A program made the translations under genes and the position numbers. From Chlorophyllum brunneum (Eukaryota > Basidiomycota > Agaricomycetes > Agaricales > Agaricaceae), in the NCBI GenBank assembly GCA_963576785.1, contig OY756143.1, positions 744,001 through 808,000 on the forward strand: 64,000 nucleotides of DNA, in the 5' to 3' direction. Numbering within the stretch: position 1 is the stretch's first letter; each line of letters begins with the position of its first letter. The notes below the pieces were generated by a model. The model was not told where the DNA came from. It ran no database searches and saw nothing but the letters and a program-made list of their open reading frames with translations. Of the stretch, positions 12,449 through 23,761 are shown one piece after another.

Positions 12449-13202
12449 ATGCCTCCAAGGGAGCTCTCTCGACACCAGCTCTCCTCAAAACTCTCATATC
12501 AGGCCCATGTTCCCGCCTTTATACAAAAATTCCAAAACCGTATGACCGGAGTACCCGATGCACCGTCGGATGAAGATGAACCACAATACGAAGATGAAGA
12601 GTTCGAATATGTCGGCGGTGGGCGTCCACCCATTCCAAAACGTCCGCCAATCCCAAAGCGGCCGGCATCTCAACCTGGGAGTGGTGATGAAGGGGACAGG
12701 GGGAGTGATGACGAAGGTGATGAGAAGCCACAGATTGTTGTCCTGAGGGAGGGAAAGCATTTGAGTGAACGGGACGTGGAGAATATCAAACGGAGGGGTA
12801 TGTTGTTTATTATGTCTAATGTGATTATATGGCTGATACTATCTACTTTGGTTAGAGAAGGGCTTACCGCCCCTCCTGGAAGTTAATGACAGCCCGGAGG
12901 GTCAGGAGCAGATCCAGGATGCACCAACTGATAAATTTAAAGGTGATGGAAAATCCTCGTCATCCAAATCCAAAGGTCTTTCTTTCTCCTCCGGGAAACC
13001 CACAACGAAAACTTCTATCAAGCGCAAGGCAATTTCACAGCCCGACTCGGACTCGGAGAACGACCTTGCAACGCAGATGGGGATAAAAAAACTGGGATCT
13101 ATCACTAAAGGCAAGGACGAAAAAGACAAAGGGAAGGACAAGGTCAAGAAGAAGCCCAAAAAGCAAAGCAAAAAGCTGCTTTCTTTCGGGGACGATGCCT
13201 AG
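12449..13202 (+). CDS. DUF4604 protein (KIAA1143-like)
   Basis: Two exons (12449-12797 and 12856-13202) join in frame to 231 residues. The N-terminus has the family signature LSYQ followed by PAFIQKFQNRM. Next come an acidic stretch, a repeated PPIPKRP proline segment, and the second family block PQIVVLREGKHLSERD with ENIKRR. The C-terminal half is Lys/Ser rich, with GKDEKDKGKDK-like runs and a final KKLLSFGDDA. This matches the conserved but uncharacterised DUF4604 family, whose human member is KIAA1143; members tend to end in such basic tails. No enzyme motif is present. The basic tail suggests a nuclear protein, as an inference only. The start is the first ATG before LSYQ; a tiny upstream exon is possible. 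Confidence 0.85.
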
Positions 13203-13489
13203 AACTGGCAGGCCTCGGCCGAAAGCAGTCCCGGTCCTTTGAACAAGTCGTGAGCAACGCTTCCTTCAGTATTAGAGACCTGACATTTGACAACAATATA
13301 ATATTCAACGCCCAGGTCAAGCCGTCTCGCAAAATATCTGCCATGGTTTTCGTCATAATGAGTGACAGAAAGGCCAGTCCATGCACATCGCTGAGCGGTC
13401 GCGGGAGCGTCTGGTGAAGTGTGGCATTTCGGATATTCACCTATACCGCTGCAGTAGCACTGAGTTGCTAATGTCGCTTGGGGTCCCAT
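13199..13489 (-). CDS. Small Cys-containing open frame, doubtful
   Basis: A 96-codon frame has several spaced cysteines (CYCSG near the start, then CH, RCAW, KCQ and EACQF at the end), a spacing typical of small secreted fungal proteins. I found no signal peptide, because the ATG lies directly after a stop in the same frame; an upstream signal exon would be needed. It overlaps the last bases of the DUF4604 gene tail-to-tail. It could be a real small secreted protein with a missing first exon, or chance. Confidence 0.25.
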   Translation of the reverse strand: MGPQATLATQCYCSGIGEYPKCHTSPDAPATAQRCAWTGLSVTHYDENHGRYFARRLDLGVEYYIVVKCQVSNTEGSVAHDLFKGPGLLSAEACQF

Positions 13490-14113
13490 CGCTCAGCCCA
13501 TGTCTGAACCCACCAGCAAGAGCCAGGATTTTTTGGTACCAAACCGCTGGGGGATAAGAGGGAGAATGCTTGGTATGTAGATACAAATATCCTGTCCCTG
13601 TATTGTCGGAAAACGTGTGGCGCGTAACTTTGAAGGGTTTTAAAATCAGAAGTCGTCAGTGGCCTGTGGCGGCTCTGTCGGGATGTTCATACCTACATAA
13701 ATAGACCTAATCCTTGAAGCGGGGATAGCGCTAGGACCGCTTACCGGAATTCATGCATCAAATAAGACACTCCATACTGAAGATAGTGCGCCATAGGTTG
13801 TCCAGAGCGATGTCGCTAAACCCAGAGACACGAAAGTGCGAGATTTCTCCTGTTGAGGAAGGCCACTCAGTCGGATCTCTGCACAAATAAAACTGATGAT
13901 CTCGGGAATTAGTGATGCACCCTATCCATTTTTATTCTGCCGTGGGAGTGAAGTGAGCTTGGTGGGCGCTGGTAAGCTGGCAGGAGGAAGCAAGAAAATT
14001 TAACGTAATGGAATGTCACAAGAGGCAAGGACTATTGATCCGAACGGACACTCAAATTTTTGGTGTTCTGAATTTAGCTACATATGAATGGCACTTAAAA
14101 TGTATCTAACCGG
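13490..14113. other. Intergenic, nothing recognised
   Basis: I see no coding exon here. It lies between a doubtful small frame and the 3' end of the HsbA-like gene, so it would hold that gene's 3' untranslated region. Confidence 0.5.
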
Positions 14114-14825
14114 TTATGTATAAGCAGCTATAGCAGTAGCGAAAGCGGCAAGGATCTCATCCTTGATGACATGGGACTGGGTCAATAGTTCTGGCTATAG
14201 AACAAATGGTGAGGAATTATTTTCCAGGTCGGAATGTAGAACACTTACAGGAGCAGAGGCAATGAGAGCATCTGCAAGTGAGGTTGTACTCGCCTGCAGG
14301 TTCATTAGATCCTGCTTGACAATGCCGAGAATGCCGCCAAAAGGAAAATGGTCGAGGGCGGGTTTCTTGGTCACTATTGTTTTGAGGCCCTCCTCGATGA
14401 TGGGTTTAATCTCATTGATAGTATTAAGGATGCCTGTTGCACCTTTCAGGGAAACGGGAGTGGGGACAGCCTAGATCCCGGCCATGGGACTACTGAGTCC
14501 TGACTGGTCGGATGAACTGCGGACATTGAGCTCACCTTAACTTTTGCTGTCGTCTTGTCAAGGGAGGAAAGGGTGCTCACAACCTGAGTGTGAATAGTCT
14601 GGATAATGGATGAGACGTAGTTTAGCAGCAGAACAAAACCAAGCAATGACTGACCAACGCTTGAAGTAGGGTTCCACCAGAATCAGGGAAGTCAAGGGCC
14701 GTTCTGTATAGGGCGGCCACTTGGGTTTTGAGTGCTATTAGGTCGTTCAAGACATCTTGTACAGTGGTTCGTCGTCGGGTGGAGGTGATAGCAGATGTAA
14801 GGAAGGCAAAGATGTTCAATCGCAT
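14114..14825 (-). CDS. HsbA-like hydrophobic surface binding protein
   Basis: Four exons (14825-14655, 14598-14536, 14470-14249, 14194-14114) join in frame to 178 residues. The pattern fits the fungal hydrophobic surface binding protein A family: a short hydrophobic N-terminus (MRLNIFAFLTSAITS), then an all-helical body. The body contains VLNDLIALKTQVAALYRTAL, a GGTLLQAL segment, TIHTQVVSTLSSLDKTTAKV, KGATGILNTINEIKPIIEEG, KKPALDHFPFGGI and LVKQD-type repeats. HsbA of Aspergillus binds hydrophobic polymers and recruits a hydrolase; here an outer-wall or secreted role is inferred. The signal peptide is short and weak for the family, so a different start or poor secretion remains possible. No related gene is adjacent. 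Confidence 0.8.
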
Positions 14826-16651
14826 GGTGGAGCAACAGGTGGAATGCTTTGCAAGGACACTCCGATTTAATACCTCACCATTACAAAGCTCTTCGGTCCA
14901 GAAGCGAAGCGAACCCTATCATGAAAGACTCAAACGGGTTCTAATGATTCATTTATGGTATCATCGGAATAGACGGCGAGCGGGATCAAAGACCTAACTG
15001 AGGAGTACAGGGTCGCGGCACGCTAGTAGTCCGACATGCCGGTGGGTAAATTGGACTAGAACTTTGAAAAACACTCAATGGAGGCATGTTTTTTGGGACC
15101 CTCGGAGACACTAGCCTTGAACGAAGAAACGAGGTAGCCTTGTGCCCAATTGTCCTTCAGCATGATGCAGCGATAGAAGCCGAGTGATTCTTTCCAGACA
15201 AGTGGATCTTGAAGTCACACCAGCTGAGGAAAGCGCGAATTTGGGAACAAGATGAACTTGGGGGACGTATAAGATCTCAGGTATCTTCGGGTGAGTCATC
15301 GTGCCGTCACGTTTTCTACCATAGCATACTATCCAACGTCCAGTGTTTTATTCCGAGAGTCGGTTGAAAGGAGGGGAGCGTCGAGAGCGTTCCATTGGCG
15401 AATATCTTCGGGCAAGGAGACAAGATCCCGGTACAGCCTTTTTAACTTCGTCAAGGCGGCACCAGACGGCGCTTATACACTGAGGTCCTTCGGTCCGGAC
15501 GATTACACTGATGGCCACTATGTCAAAATCTCGAACAGCTTTCTGTGGTTTCGGACGGCGGGGCGTTCGACATTGTCCGAAAAACGGTGGAAAGTGGAGT
15601 CTAGACGGTGAGAAGATACATTCTGGAGTTCTGGGGCCCATCCAAAAGTATTGTGTCCGAAAGGCTATCCTCGAAGAGAATGGGAGATCATTCCGAGTGT
15701 TAAGGAAGCAGACGGTTTTTAGAACACACTGGAGACAGACCAGAAGGTTGAAAAGGTCACATGGAATATGGAATACTAAAGTGCGCAGCCTTCGCGTATA
15801 TTGAACGGTTGCCTCAAGAAGTAGAGCAGATATCAGGGACATACCAACCGTGCGAAGGAATGTTTATTCGACCCAATCTACACACGAGGTCATAGCGGGG
15901 GTATGAACAGTATTGCAGTCAAATCGCAACGCAATAGCTAGGAATCGAAGTTTGCGGACAAGCAAGCTTCGAAGGATATCGTTGATTCCATGAATTGCCG
16001 GCTTGGAATTAGCTGAAAATTGGAGGTTTGGAGCAGAGCGACGAGAATCCGGGCGCTCGATCTTCAGACATGAACAAGAATATGGTTGCGGCTTGCCAAC
16101 ATGATGGTACGATTGCGAGCCTCTTGTGGAAGGTCGCCAGGCCAGGAAGAGCCTGAGTGTTTCCTATATTGATTTGTTGGGGTAGACGTCCTGGACCTCC
16201 ATGTGCTGATTCTCTGCTCGTCACAACGGACGTACACATCTTCTGACATTTGTCAGTAGTATTTCTTCTTGTATCAAACAATTTTGGAAAGAAACTTTGG
16301 GAGTTCGTAAATTCAATAGGGCGCGCGGCCTTGAAGAAGCTTCCTTCTTGCGCAATAGTGTTCCATTATTAACTTTCATATGTGCGCACAGCCTGAAAGC
16401 TTATTCAAGCTCATGGGGTGTCACAAACTTTGTTTTACTTACCGTCTCGACCAGGAAATACCTGTGCTCATCTGTCTCCCTCCACTCAAGAGCTAACCCA
16501 TGACCCGGGTCCTTTGAGATTCGAGCGTAGCCACCATGCTGTTGGGATTCTTAAGGAGCTCCTGATACTCGAGTATTCACTTTGTGTTCCCTTCTTATTC
16601 CAACTAGTCCCTCCAACATCGTTCAGCAGCCACCCAAAGCGCCTCATAATC
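14826..16651. other. No convincing gene
   Basis: Between the HsbA-like gene and family A copy 2 there are several 60-165 codon frames on both strands, none with a recognisable motif or consistent splice structure. On the minus strand the region 15.1-16.3 kb has a mildly protein-like composition broken by stops, so a decayed gene is possible. The last 150 bases should hold the promoter of copy 2; I see no TATA box. Confidence 0.45.
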
Positions 16652-17860
16652 ATGGGAAACTGGACTCAAGTTAGGAACACTTTACGAAAGGTTCTAAACG
16701 AGCTGGGACTGGCGGAAAACCAGGACGAAATCGAAGTAAGCTCAGCAATGACACCATCCATTCATTCATAACTGATATCCCTTTCAGAATTTCATCAAGG
16801 ACCTGGTCAAAAAACATCTCCATACCACCGAGCGATGGGTTGAACAACGCCATGGACAACAGCAATTATTGAAAGAGGTGCGCTCAAATGATTGTTCTTT
16901 CAAAGTAAATTCTTTTGACAAAGAACATATAGCTGCAAAATTTTCACCCAGAACTGCATGAACACGCTGCTAGGACATTACAGGCGCACTCTTTGAAATA
17001 TGCACGCGCTATTTTCAACGGCTGCCGATCAAGTCATCTACAATACCAACGGAGGAAAGCTGGCACGTCGAACGTAACCGGCTACCCTTTGAGTAACACT
17101 GCAGGGAGAACGACTACGACTACCAAAGATATCATACCGAAGGAAGAAAATTCAGTGATCTTGTTAAACCCGACTTCTATATCAGACAGTACTGGGGTAG
17201 GTCTCCACCACTCTCAGTTATTTAGAAAGACAACATCCCCGTTTATAGACTACCTTGTTTAAAGGCGACCGTAATCATGAATTAGGTTCTCGTGCGACTG
17301 TATTGGACAAGTCACCAGCCAGGATTGCCGCCCTCGAATTGAACCAGCCCTGTGATCCCAGCTTCATGCCAGCCACACTCTTCTCTGCATTTAGATCGCT
17401 TCAACGCCTTACACAACCACAGATTACCAGTGATCAATCCTGTGGGGAGCTCGATAGGTCTGATCCTCCCCTCCAGGAATCTAAGCATGTTCAAGTAGAC
17501 AGCGCTCCGGCTCCGCAATCGCAATCAGATATCCTCAATAATGATACCATGGCTTCGGATACAGCTGTGGCGACGCTCCAGGACTCTCACATGCCCGACC
17601 CCCCGGCGAACAGTGATGATCGTGGAATCGAAGAAGTCAAGGCATTTCTCAAAGGATGCATCAAACCGATGATACATCTCCTTCCATCCTTCATAGAGGC
17701 AGGCATCAACAACAGAGAGTACCTAAACGCCCTGGCTCAACTTTGTTCATTGGATTCCGAAGTCTTGTACTCAACATTAGGGCGCAAACTTACCAATATC
17801 GATGGTGCAATCCTCCATCATCGTTTGGTATCATGGGACAAGGAGAGAACAAATAGGTAG
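16652..17860 (+). CDS. Family A copy 2, full-length and diverged
   Basis: This is a second member of the repeated family. Exon 1 from the ATG at 16652 encodes a helix with ELGLAENQDEIE. After an intron ending TTTCAG the next exon encodes FIKDLVKKHLHTTERWVEQ. A further exon near 16983 encodes a basic Thr-rich linker; its exact frame is uncertain. The last exon (about 17255-17860) has a Ser/Pro-rich linker and the C-terminal module: EEVKAFLKGCIKPMIHLLPSF, then EAGINNREYLNALAQL and a final HHRLVSW. The module is more diverged than in copies 3-6: the GCRN core is replaced by GINN. No catalytic motif is visible. The small helical module resembles SAM or other protein-interaction folds, by inference only. 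Confidence 0.6.
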
Positions 17861-17957
17861 ACGTATAGCATTACGTGACTATCCATTGATCGAAATGTAC
17901 AAATATAGTGTGGGAATTAAACAAATCAATGTCCAGATCCAGATCCTATCGAAAAAG

Positions 17958-18987
17958 TTACTTCGTGCGCATAGGTGTGTCCCCACTGGCAACGCCCTCA
18001 ACAAATCTTCCCTCAGATGGAGAGTGGCTGACTGAGTCCTTGGTTTGTTTTCCACCACCAAACAGTGAAAATTTGCGACTTTTCTCCTGTGGCGGTAGAT
18101 CGTTTCTGGAAGCCGAAGTGGCCATCGGCTCTTCATAAATCGCCCCATGATTTGTTGAGCTACCTCCATGAACCAAGTCATCAACTCTTGATGCAGAAGG
18201 CGCGACGCCTTTAGCAGGTCCCACACTGGGTTTCACTTGTCCTCCATCTTTAGTGCTGGCGCCTTTTCTCCTAAACCACGCCGATCCATTTCTCCTTCCT
18301 CCGTTGGTACTCGCAATTCTCGAAGATCGCCCATCTTCCCCAGGATTATCCTTCAAAAACTCCTCCCCCCGACCTCTCAAAAATTCCTCCAACAACGCAG
18401 CATTCCGACTATTCACCTTATACACCGCAACAACAACATCCCCAACAACGGGTATAAACCCAAACGCAGTGCTAACAACATTATGCGTCTTCATCTGTCG
18501 CAAGAGCCGTGGTGGGACATCCGCTTGCTTGGCTTTGCGAATAACGAGAAAGTGGTTGAGAGACATGTTGGTGACATCTCCAACAAAAGGAATGACCCCT
18601 ATGAAGACGTTCCAACCGAATCTGAATCCGCACACGTGAAATCCTTTGTCGAGGTGATGAGCCCTTTTTTGAACAGATTTCAGGATGCGAGCGTCTCGTT
18701 TGGACAGGCCTGGTGGAAGTGCTCGCTAGAAATGGGATCAGTATTAGTGGAGTAAAAATTGAAAGCATACGTACCTCCCGCCGTTTCTGCTTTCCCTTCT
18801 CATTAGTGTACGTTTCATACAAAGGGTCCGTAGGTCCATATCGTTCCAAATGCCTAGCAAAGACCTTTTTGCCCGCTTTGCCAACGAGTGCACTCATTAA
18901 TGATGTAAAGGTCCAGCTAGAGACACGGACTAGCTTCGTATCCGCAGTGAGGAGAAGTGGGGGTATGTTAAGAGTGGTTGCAAACAT
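17958..18987 (-). CDS. DUF4112 membrane protein
   Basis: Two exons (18987-18775 and 18725-17958) join in frame to 326 residues. The central block is the DUF4112 signature: LDKGFHVCGFRFGWNVFIG, then IPFVGDVTNM, NHFLVIRKAKQ and a second hydrophobic turn FGFIPVVGDVVVAVYKVN followed by SRNAALLEEFL. This gives two to three membrane-embedded segments each with a P-x-VGD motif. Function of the family is unknown. The C-terminal 120 residues are Ser/Gly/Lys rich and probably disordered. The conserved start is likely MSALVGKAGKK at 18897, which would leave a 30-residue upstream extension unused. A TATTTATA stretch sits about 85 bases upstream of the first ATG. Its 3' end lies 98 bases from the convergent family A copy 2. 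Confidence 0.88.
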
Positions 18988-20050
18988 AGGTTTGCGTACT
19001 TTTGTACTTCATCATGGCAGTGTGGAGAGAGCCAGGGCCAAACGTCATAACGAGTCGGAGCCAAGCACAGCCTCTATAAATAACATCCGGCGTTTATTTT
19101 CTACTTTGATCCGGCCTCCCTCACGCAGTGCATGACATAAAGCAAATAGTTCTAGAGCTTCCTGGGCTATGTTATCCGGGCCAGCGGCTATATTGCCTTT
19201 CGAGATCAGAACTGCGGTTCACACTTGTACCCCAAGGCTCGGCCATCGCTCTCCCGTGCGCCGTGTAAAATTGCTCTTAGCTTTCGCTGGGATAATATAT
19301 CAGCCGCAGCTTTCTATAACACAATGTAATTGTATTCCAGAAAAACTATACAAGAAAAAGTTGTTGGGAAGAGAAGTACACAGCATATTAGCTCAGAAAG
19401 AAAAGAAACATATGTACGTGGGATTCTATAGCAGGAAGACGAGAACATGAATGACAGACTAGATGGAATGGTGTTTGATTGGTGACGGAAGATGTGTTGC
19501 AAGGAAAAAAAACTAGGTGCTGGGCAATGAAGACGAGACGCATGTAGGGACGACCTGCGCGTCGATGATGAGTTGCTAGAGATGACAGTGTGAGAGTAAA
19601 AAGGAAATAAGGAAACGGGCATAGAGAGAAAACGGGAACAAGTTGTTATGACAAAACGCGCCTAGAGTCAGTAAGTTGGAATGATGATAGAGACCGGAAG
19701 ATATGAACCAGTACTCTGAGAAAGTTACTACTAAGCAGATGAAGGACAGAGGATAAAGATTGATTGGTACAGAATAGTTGATGTGGATGTGTAGTGATAA
19801 AACAACAGATGGCGCGAGAAGAGAAAAAAAGAACAATAGGACATCTCCGAGAGAAGTGTGGGCGGAAGATATCCGAATTATAAACAAGCGACTGTTGAAA
19901 ACAGTAATGCCATGATCGATGTGTGGAGGTGATAGACGGTATCTCGAGTCAAATCCGTATGCATCCAGGGTCCATTCAAGTAGTTCCATACCAGGGTGAG
20001 ATAGGCAAGTATCCAAGAATGCCAGATAGAGTGTAACCATTGAGAGTCGT
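18988..20050. other. Intergenic between DUF4112 and SPT2 genes
   Basis: This should hold the DUF4112 promoter on the left and the 3' untranslated region of the SPT2 gene on the right. A frame that continues from the SPT2 second exon through its last intron runs far into this region on the minus strand, but it is read-through of an intron and not a coding extension. No other gene is visible. Confidence 0.55.
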
Positions 20051-21602
20051 CTATTGACGAGAGAACCGTTCCTTCTCTTTCTTGCGCCTGCGTTTCTCCT
20101 CTTCATGTCGCCGTTCTTCCTCAAAGGCTTCCAAGTCTTCCCTCTTGGCAATGCGTGCACTGGGGTGAGAAGGGGAAGATGCGTTGTTAGAGCGATCGTC
20201 AGACGACAAGCGCACTGATAAGCAACTAACCTGAACATCTCCTCCCGCTCAAGGGCACTAGCATCGGCCTCCATATCCTCATCATCACTAAACACATCCA
20301 TGCCGATATATTTGTCCCTCTTTCGTCCGAAAAGACTCCAGATTGTGGAAGTGATGTTATCAGGAAGATCGTCGTCCTCCGCGGACGGTGCCCTCCGCTT
20401 AGGAGGCGGGGATTCGGATCGACTCTCTGACCGAGGTCGTTTCTTGGAGGTAGACGTGGCGGACCGAGAGGAAGAATAACGATCTCTCTCACGGTCATGA
20501 GCAGATGACAGTTTTGAGGATTTGATAGGTTGGGAAGATGAGCCTTTGGTGGGAAGGTGTTTGTCAAGTGAACCCGCACGAGACCCACTTGCGGATTTGG
20601 AAGCCGGTTGAGAGGACGATTTGGGTATGGGAGCTTTCATGGCGGAAGGCCTTGTTGACTTGACCGCTGATGGAGCTGTGGCGCTAGTTTTCTTAGCCGG
20701 GGGAGGGGTGAGCGGTGGCGGCGGAGCGCCTACACGATTAGGATCAGTGCACCCCGCCATAGCCAGCAAGTCAACTCACTGTACGTTGGCGTATTGGCTC
20801 CAGAGTTGGTCGACGAACCCGTTTGGACCTTCTTAACTGGATCCTTTTTCTTTGTCGAAAACCAATCATCAAAACTCTTGGCCTCATCTCCATCCAATAT
20901 CTTCCCCTCTTTCTTCTTCTGAAGATCCGTCCTAATCTCATCAATCGTCCTGGTGTCCCGTTTGACCGTATTCAACTTGGTAAGTGTATTCGGCATCGAA
21001 GCGATCCGATCCCTGACACTCTTGCCTGCAAGTGGCTCAGGGCTCTGCTGCGTCGTCGTAATATCCATTGCTCCACCAGGAAGTCGTCTACCAGGCTTGA
21101 AGTATGAATGCGCAGTCGTCGACTTCTTCGTTGAGTTGTATAATCGCCTCATTTCTGCTTGCTGTTTCCGTTCTCGTAATTCCTCCCGTGTGAGTACTGG
21201 ACCAGAGGATGAATCATGCTCGTCCTCATCCGGTAGCTTCCGCCGTTCCCGAGAACCTCCTCCGCCACTTGACGAAGACGACGAGGATTTAGCAGAGGAA
21301 GTCTTCTTGGGACCATAGAGTAACGCATCCCGCTGTTCGTCTTTCTTGCGTTGCAACGCCGCCTCCCTCGCTTGCTGAGCATCCTCTATCCTCTTCCTCC
21401 TCTCCTGTTCCCGTTTCTCGTCTTCAAAGTGCTTTATGCGCATTCTCTTCTCCATTTCCCGCTCTTTGGCCTCCCGTTCTGCCTGTTGTTTCCGTTGGAG
21501 CTGCTCTTTCCTCTGGCGCTCCTGGATGGCCTGTTGGACCATGTTATTCTGCTCCTGTGTCTTGGACGCACTAAGGGCCATAAGAGCCGTAAACGACGAC
21601 AT
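20051..21602 (-). CDS. SPT2: SPT2 chromatin protein
   Basis: Three exons (21602-20780, 20729-20231, 20159-20051) join in frame to 476 residues. SPT2 is a nuclear histone H3-H4 chaperone that acts with transcription elongation. The N-terminal 100 residues are a charged coiled coil (EQLQRKQQAEREAKEREMEK and similar). The middle is Ser/Lys-rich linker, including a poly-Ser run and a conserved-looking KSFDDWFSTKKK segment. The C-terminus carries the SPT2 motif: TIWSLFGRKRDKY, then SDDEDMEADASALEREE, then RIAKREDLEAFEEERRHEEEKRRR. The last exon is only 109 bases but carries the basic C-terminal helix, which supports the splice call. Its start lies about 250 bases from the stop of the MFS gene upstream, transcribed in the same direction. 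Confidence 0.92.
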
Positions 21603-21848
21603 TCCTGAAAGCGAAGTATATCCTGTGGTTCGAGATCAGGTGGATTTGCGACGGAGGGAGCCACGGGAGCGGTGGAGGAGGAGAAAAGAGGTGGAGGGAA
21701 GGGCCATCGTGGCAGTACACTAACAGCGCTTGGCATTTGGTCTTGTTTGGTCCACCCCCGTAAAATTGCTCCGTCACAAAATCATGTTGATTGTCCATGA
21801 ACCAGAAGTCTACAATAATTCCTATGTAAACAATTTTCTTGCCCAACA

Positions 21849-23761
21849 TTATATCGAGCTGGGTAAAAATGACGCCACAGAGAGGGCGACACCAACAATC
21901 ACAACAAGTATGTAGTAAACAAGGTAGCCACCCAAGTAATTGTGAGCAATCGAGAGCGAGAACAAGGAATTGGCCGTCGCCGGGCCAATTGCCCGCATCA
22001 CACTGACAGCCACCTGTAATGAAGATGTCAGGCCTTGTGCCGTGGATGTATCGGATGACGGACCTGGCATAATCCGTTCGTAGCACCAAGAGACGCCCTA
22101 TTTGGGGAGGCAGAGGTAATGAAGATGAAAATGGCGCCTGGTCACAAACGTGAGGGGGCGATGATAGCATCAAAAATAAAAAGACGCACCATACGACAAG
22201 CTCGGCATGATGGACAAGATGATCTGAGCAGCCACGGCAGCCCAAAGAGTAGTTGTCAATCCTTGTGTGCGCGCTATATAGTTTATGGTCGGGAAGGAGA
22301 GGAACAGGGGTAGACCCGCGGCGATACCGGTCATAAAAACCCTCTTCGAGCCCCAACGATCATGTATCTTTGCAAAGAAAAATATCTGGAAGCAGCCATT
22401 AAGGATACCAAACGTAGACAAAATATTTCCAATAGTAGATGGAGGAAGTCCCAGTCCACCCAGTTCGATAGGAGTTGAGAAGAAAAGCGGCTGAATCGCG
22501 CGGAAGGCAATATCCACCAGAGACAGGAAGGCGTAATTGATCCCAGTAATGATCACCCGGGAAGTCATCAAAGATCGTAAGGGGAGAGGGCTCTCCTCAT
22601 TATCGTGAATAATCGTTTCAAGGTTCTGATCGAGCTTTCGCTGTTTTTCAGATTTGAATATGAGGTTTTTGAAGGATGTCGGTTTCCGAACTGTCTCCTT
22701 CAAAAGTATGTAAGTTACTAGCCAAGCGCAGGCAGTGTATGTTGCCGGAACAGCACAAGGGAGGAAATAGGGGTGTTTCTTGAGGAATTCATTTTTTCCG
22801 AAGACGTTCGGGAACCGCTCCGCCGGACGAGACAGTGATCCTCCAATGATCGGACCTAGCTGGACCAAAGTGAGCTCCCTGCCAACACGGTTCTGACTCC
22901 TGCTCACAGTTCCACCCGTAGACCACGCAATTGGCATGTATGCATAAGCCTGGGGTACTGAGTCAGCATTGCGAAAGGTAAAAATAAGTATATTACTCAC
23001 CTGGGATATGTTCGTCGAGTCCGTTAGTTCTGCCATCATGCTAACCAGACGTCGCGTGAGCACAATCATTCACTCTTAACCCTGGCTCGATACGAGAAAC
23101 ATACCTCTTGATGACTCCAATATTCCCATCTATCAATAAATAATGAGCACATATAAATAACCGAGCAGACAGATGCAAGAAAGACGCACTGAGCGCTCCG
23201 TTCAGGGCTCGGCTGTCCGAAAATATGAGCACTTCTACTTCTGCGAGATTATTTTAGTGACATACCTCAGTACCAAGCCCCAGAACGTCGTCGATAACCC
23301 GAAGCAGTACATTGACATCGAGAGGCCGAAAAGCCCAATCAGGATGACGGGCTTACGGCCGACGCGGTCCGATAGCCGACTCCAATGCAGAACTGTGCAG
23401 GCTTGGGTAAAGAAGAACAGAGATTGCTAGCCAGCCGCACGAATGAATTAGTTGTTGGCTTCAGAACAGGACGAGAGAGGTACAAACCATGATCCCAACA
23501 TAATATCCCACTTTACTCTCATCACCACCTGTAATGCCTAGATCACGGACAAGCTATGGGAGTCGTCGGTCAGCATCACAGTTCAGTACAATCCTGAACA
23601 ACGCTTACCTGGGGAGCGAAAGGATATATCACCTGCGACGTCAATGGTTCTCCCAACTGCAAAAATAATACAATGGTAAACTGGAACCATGGAAGTGGGG
23701 TCTTCTTTGGCTGTACTCGCAGCAAGGGTGTCTCCTCGTCCATCTCACGAATAGTCGTCAT
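21849..23761 (-). CDS. MFS transporter, ZIFL/YCR023C-like
   Basis: This is a twelve-span major facilitator of the group related to plant zinc-induced-facilitator-like proteins and yeast YCR023C. It has about ten short introns. The N-terminus carries an acidic ETPLL sorting-like motif, then the first span with QLGEPLTSQVIYPF. The loop motif SDRVGRKPVIL (MFS motif A) follows, then LNGNIGVIKS, DSTNISQAYAYMP and GPIIGGSLSRPAERFP. A cytosolic loop of about 70 residues separates the two six-span halves. The second half includes ELGGLGLPPSTIG, an IFITSASP segment and a final GGYLVYYILVVIVGVALS span. A frame kept across the last introns supports the end at 21849. The substrate is unknown; family members move ions or small organic compounds across the plasma or vacuolar membrane. 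A paralogue lies at 59.6-61.6 kb. Confidence 0.9.

Noticed and set aside
15111..16281. Minus-strand frames with an F-box-gene feel
   Set aside because: No F-box or leucine-rich repeat could be read, frames are broken by stops, and no consistent intron pattern emerged.
19576..20150. Long continuation of the SPT2 second-exon frame to 19576
   Set aside because: The conserved SPT2 C-terminal helix is in the short spliced exon ending at 20051; the continuation is intron and downstream DNA.
22170..22360. Frame reading through the MFS introns on the minus strand
   Set aside because: Conserved transporter residues are recovered only after splicing; read-through gives unrelated sequence.
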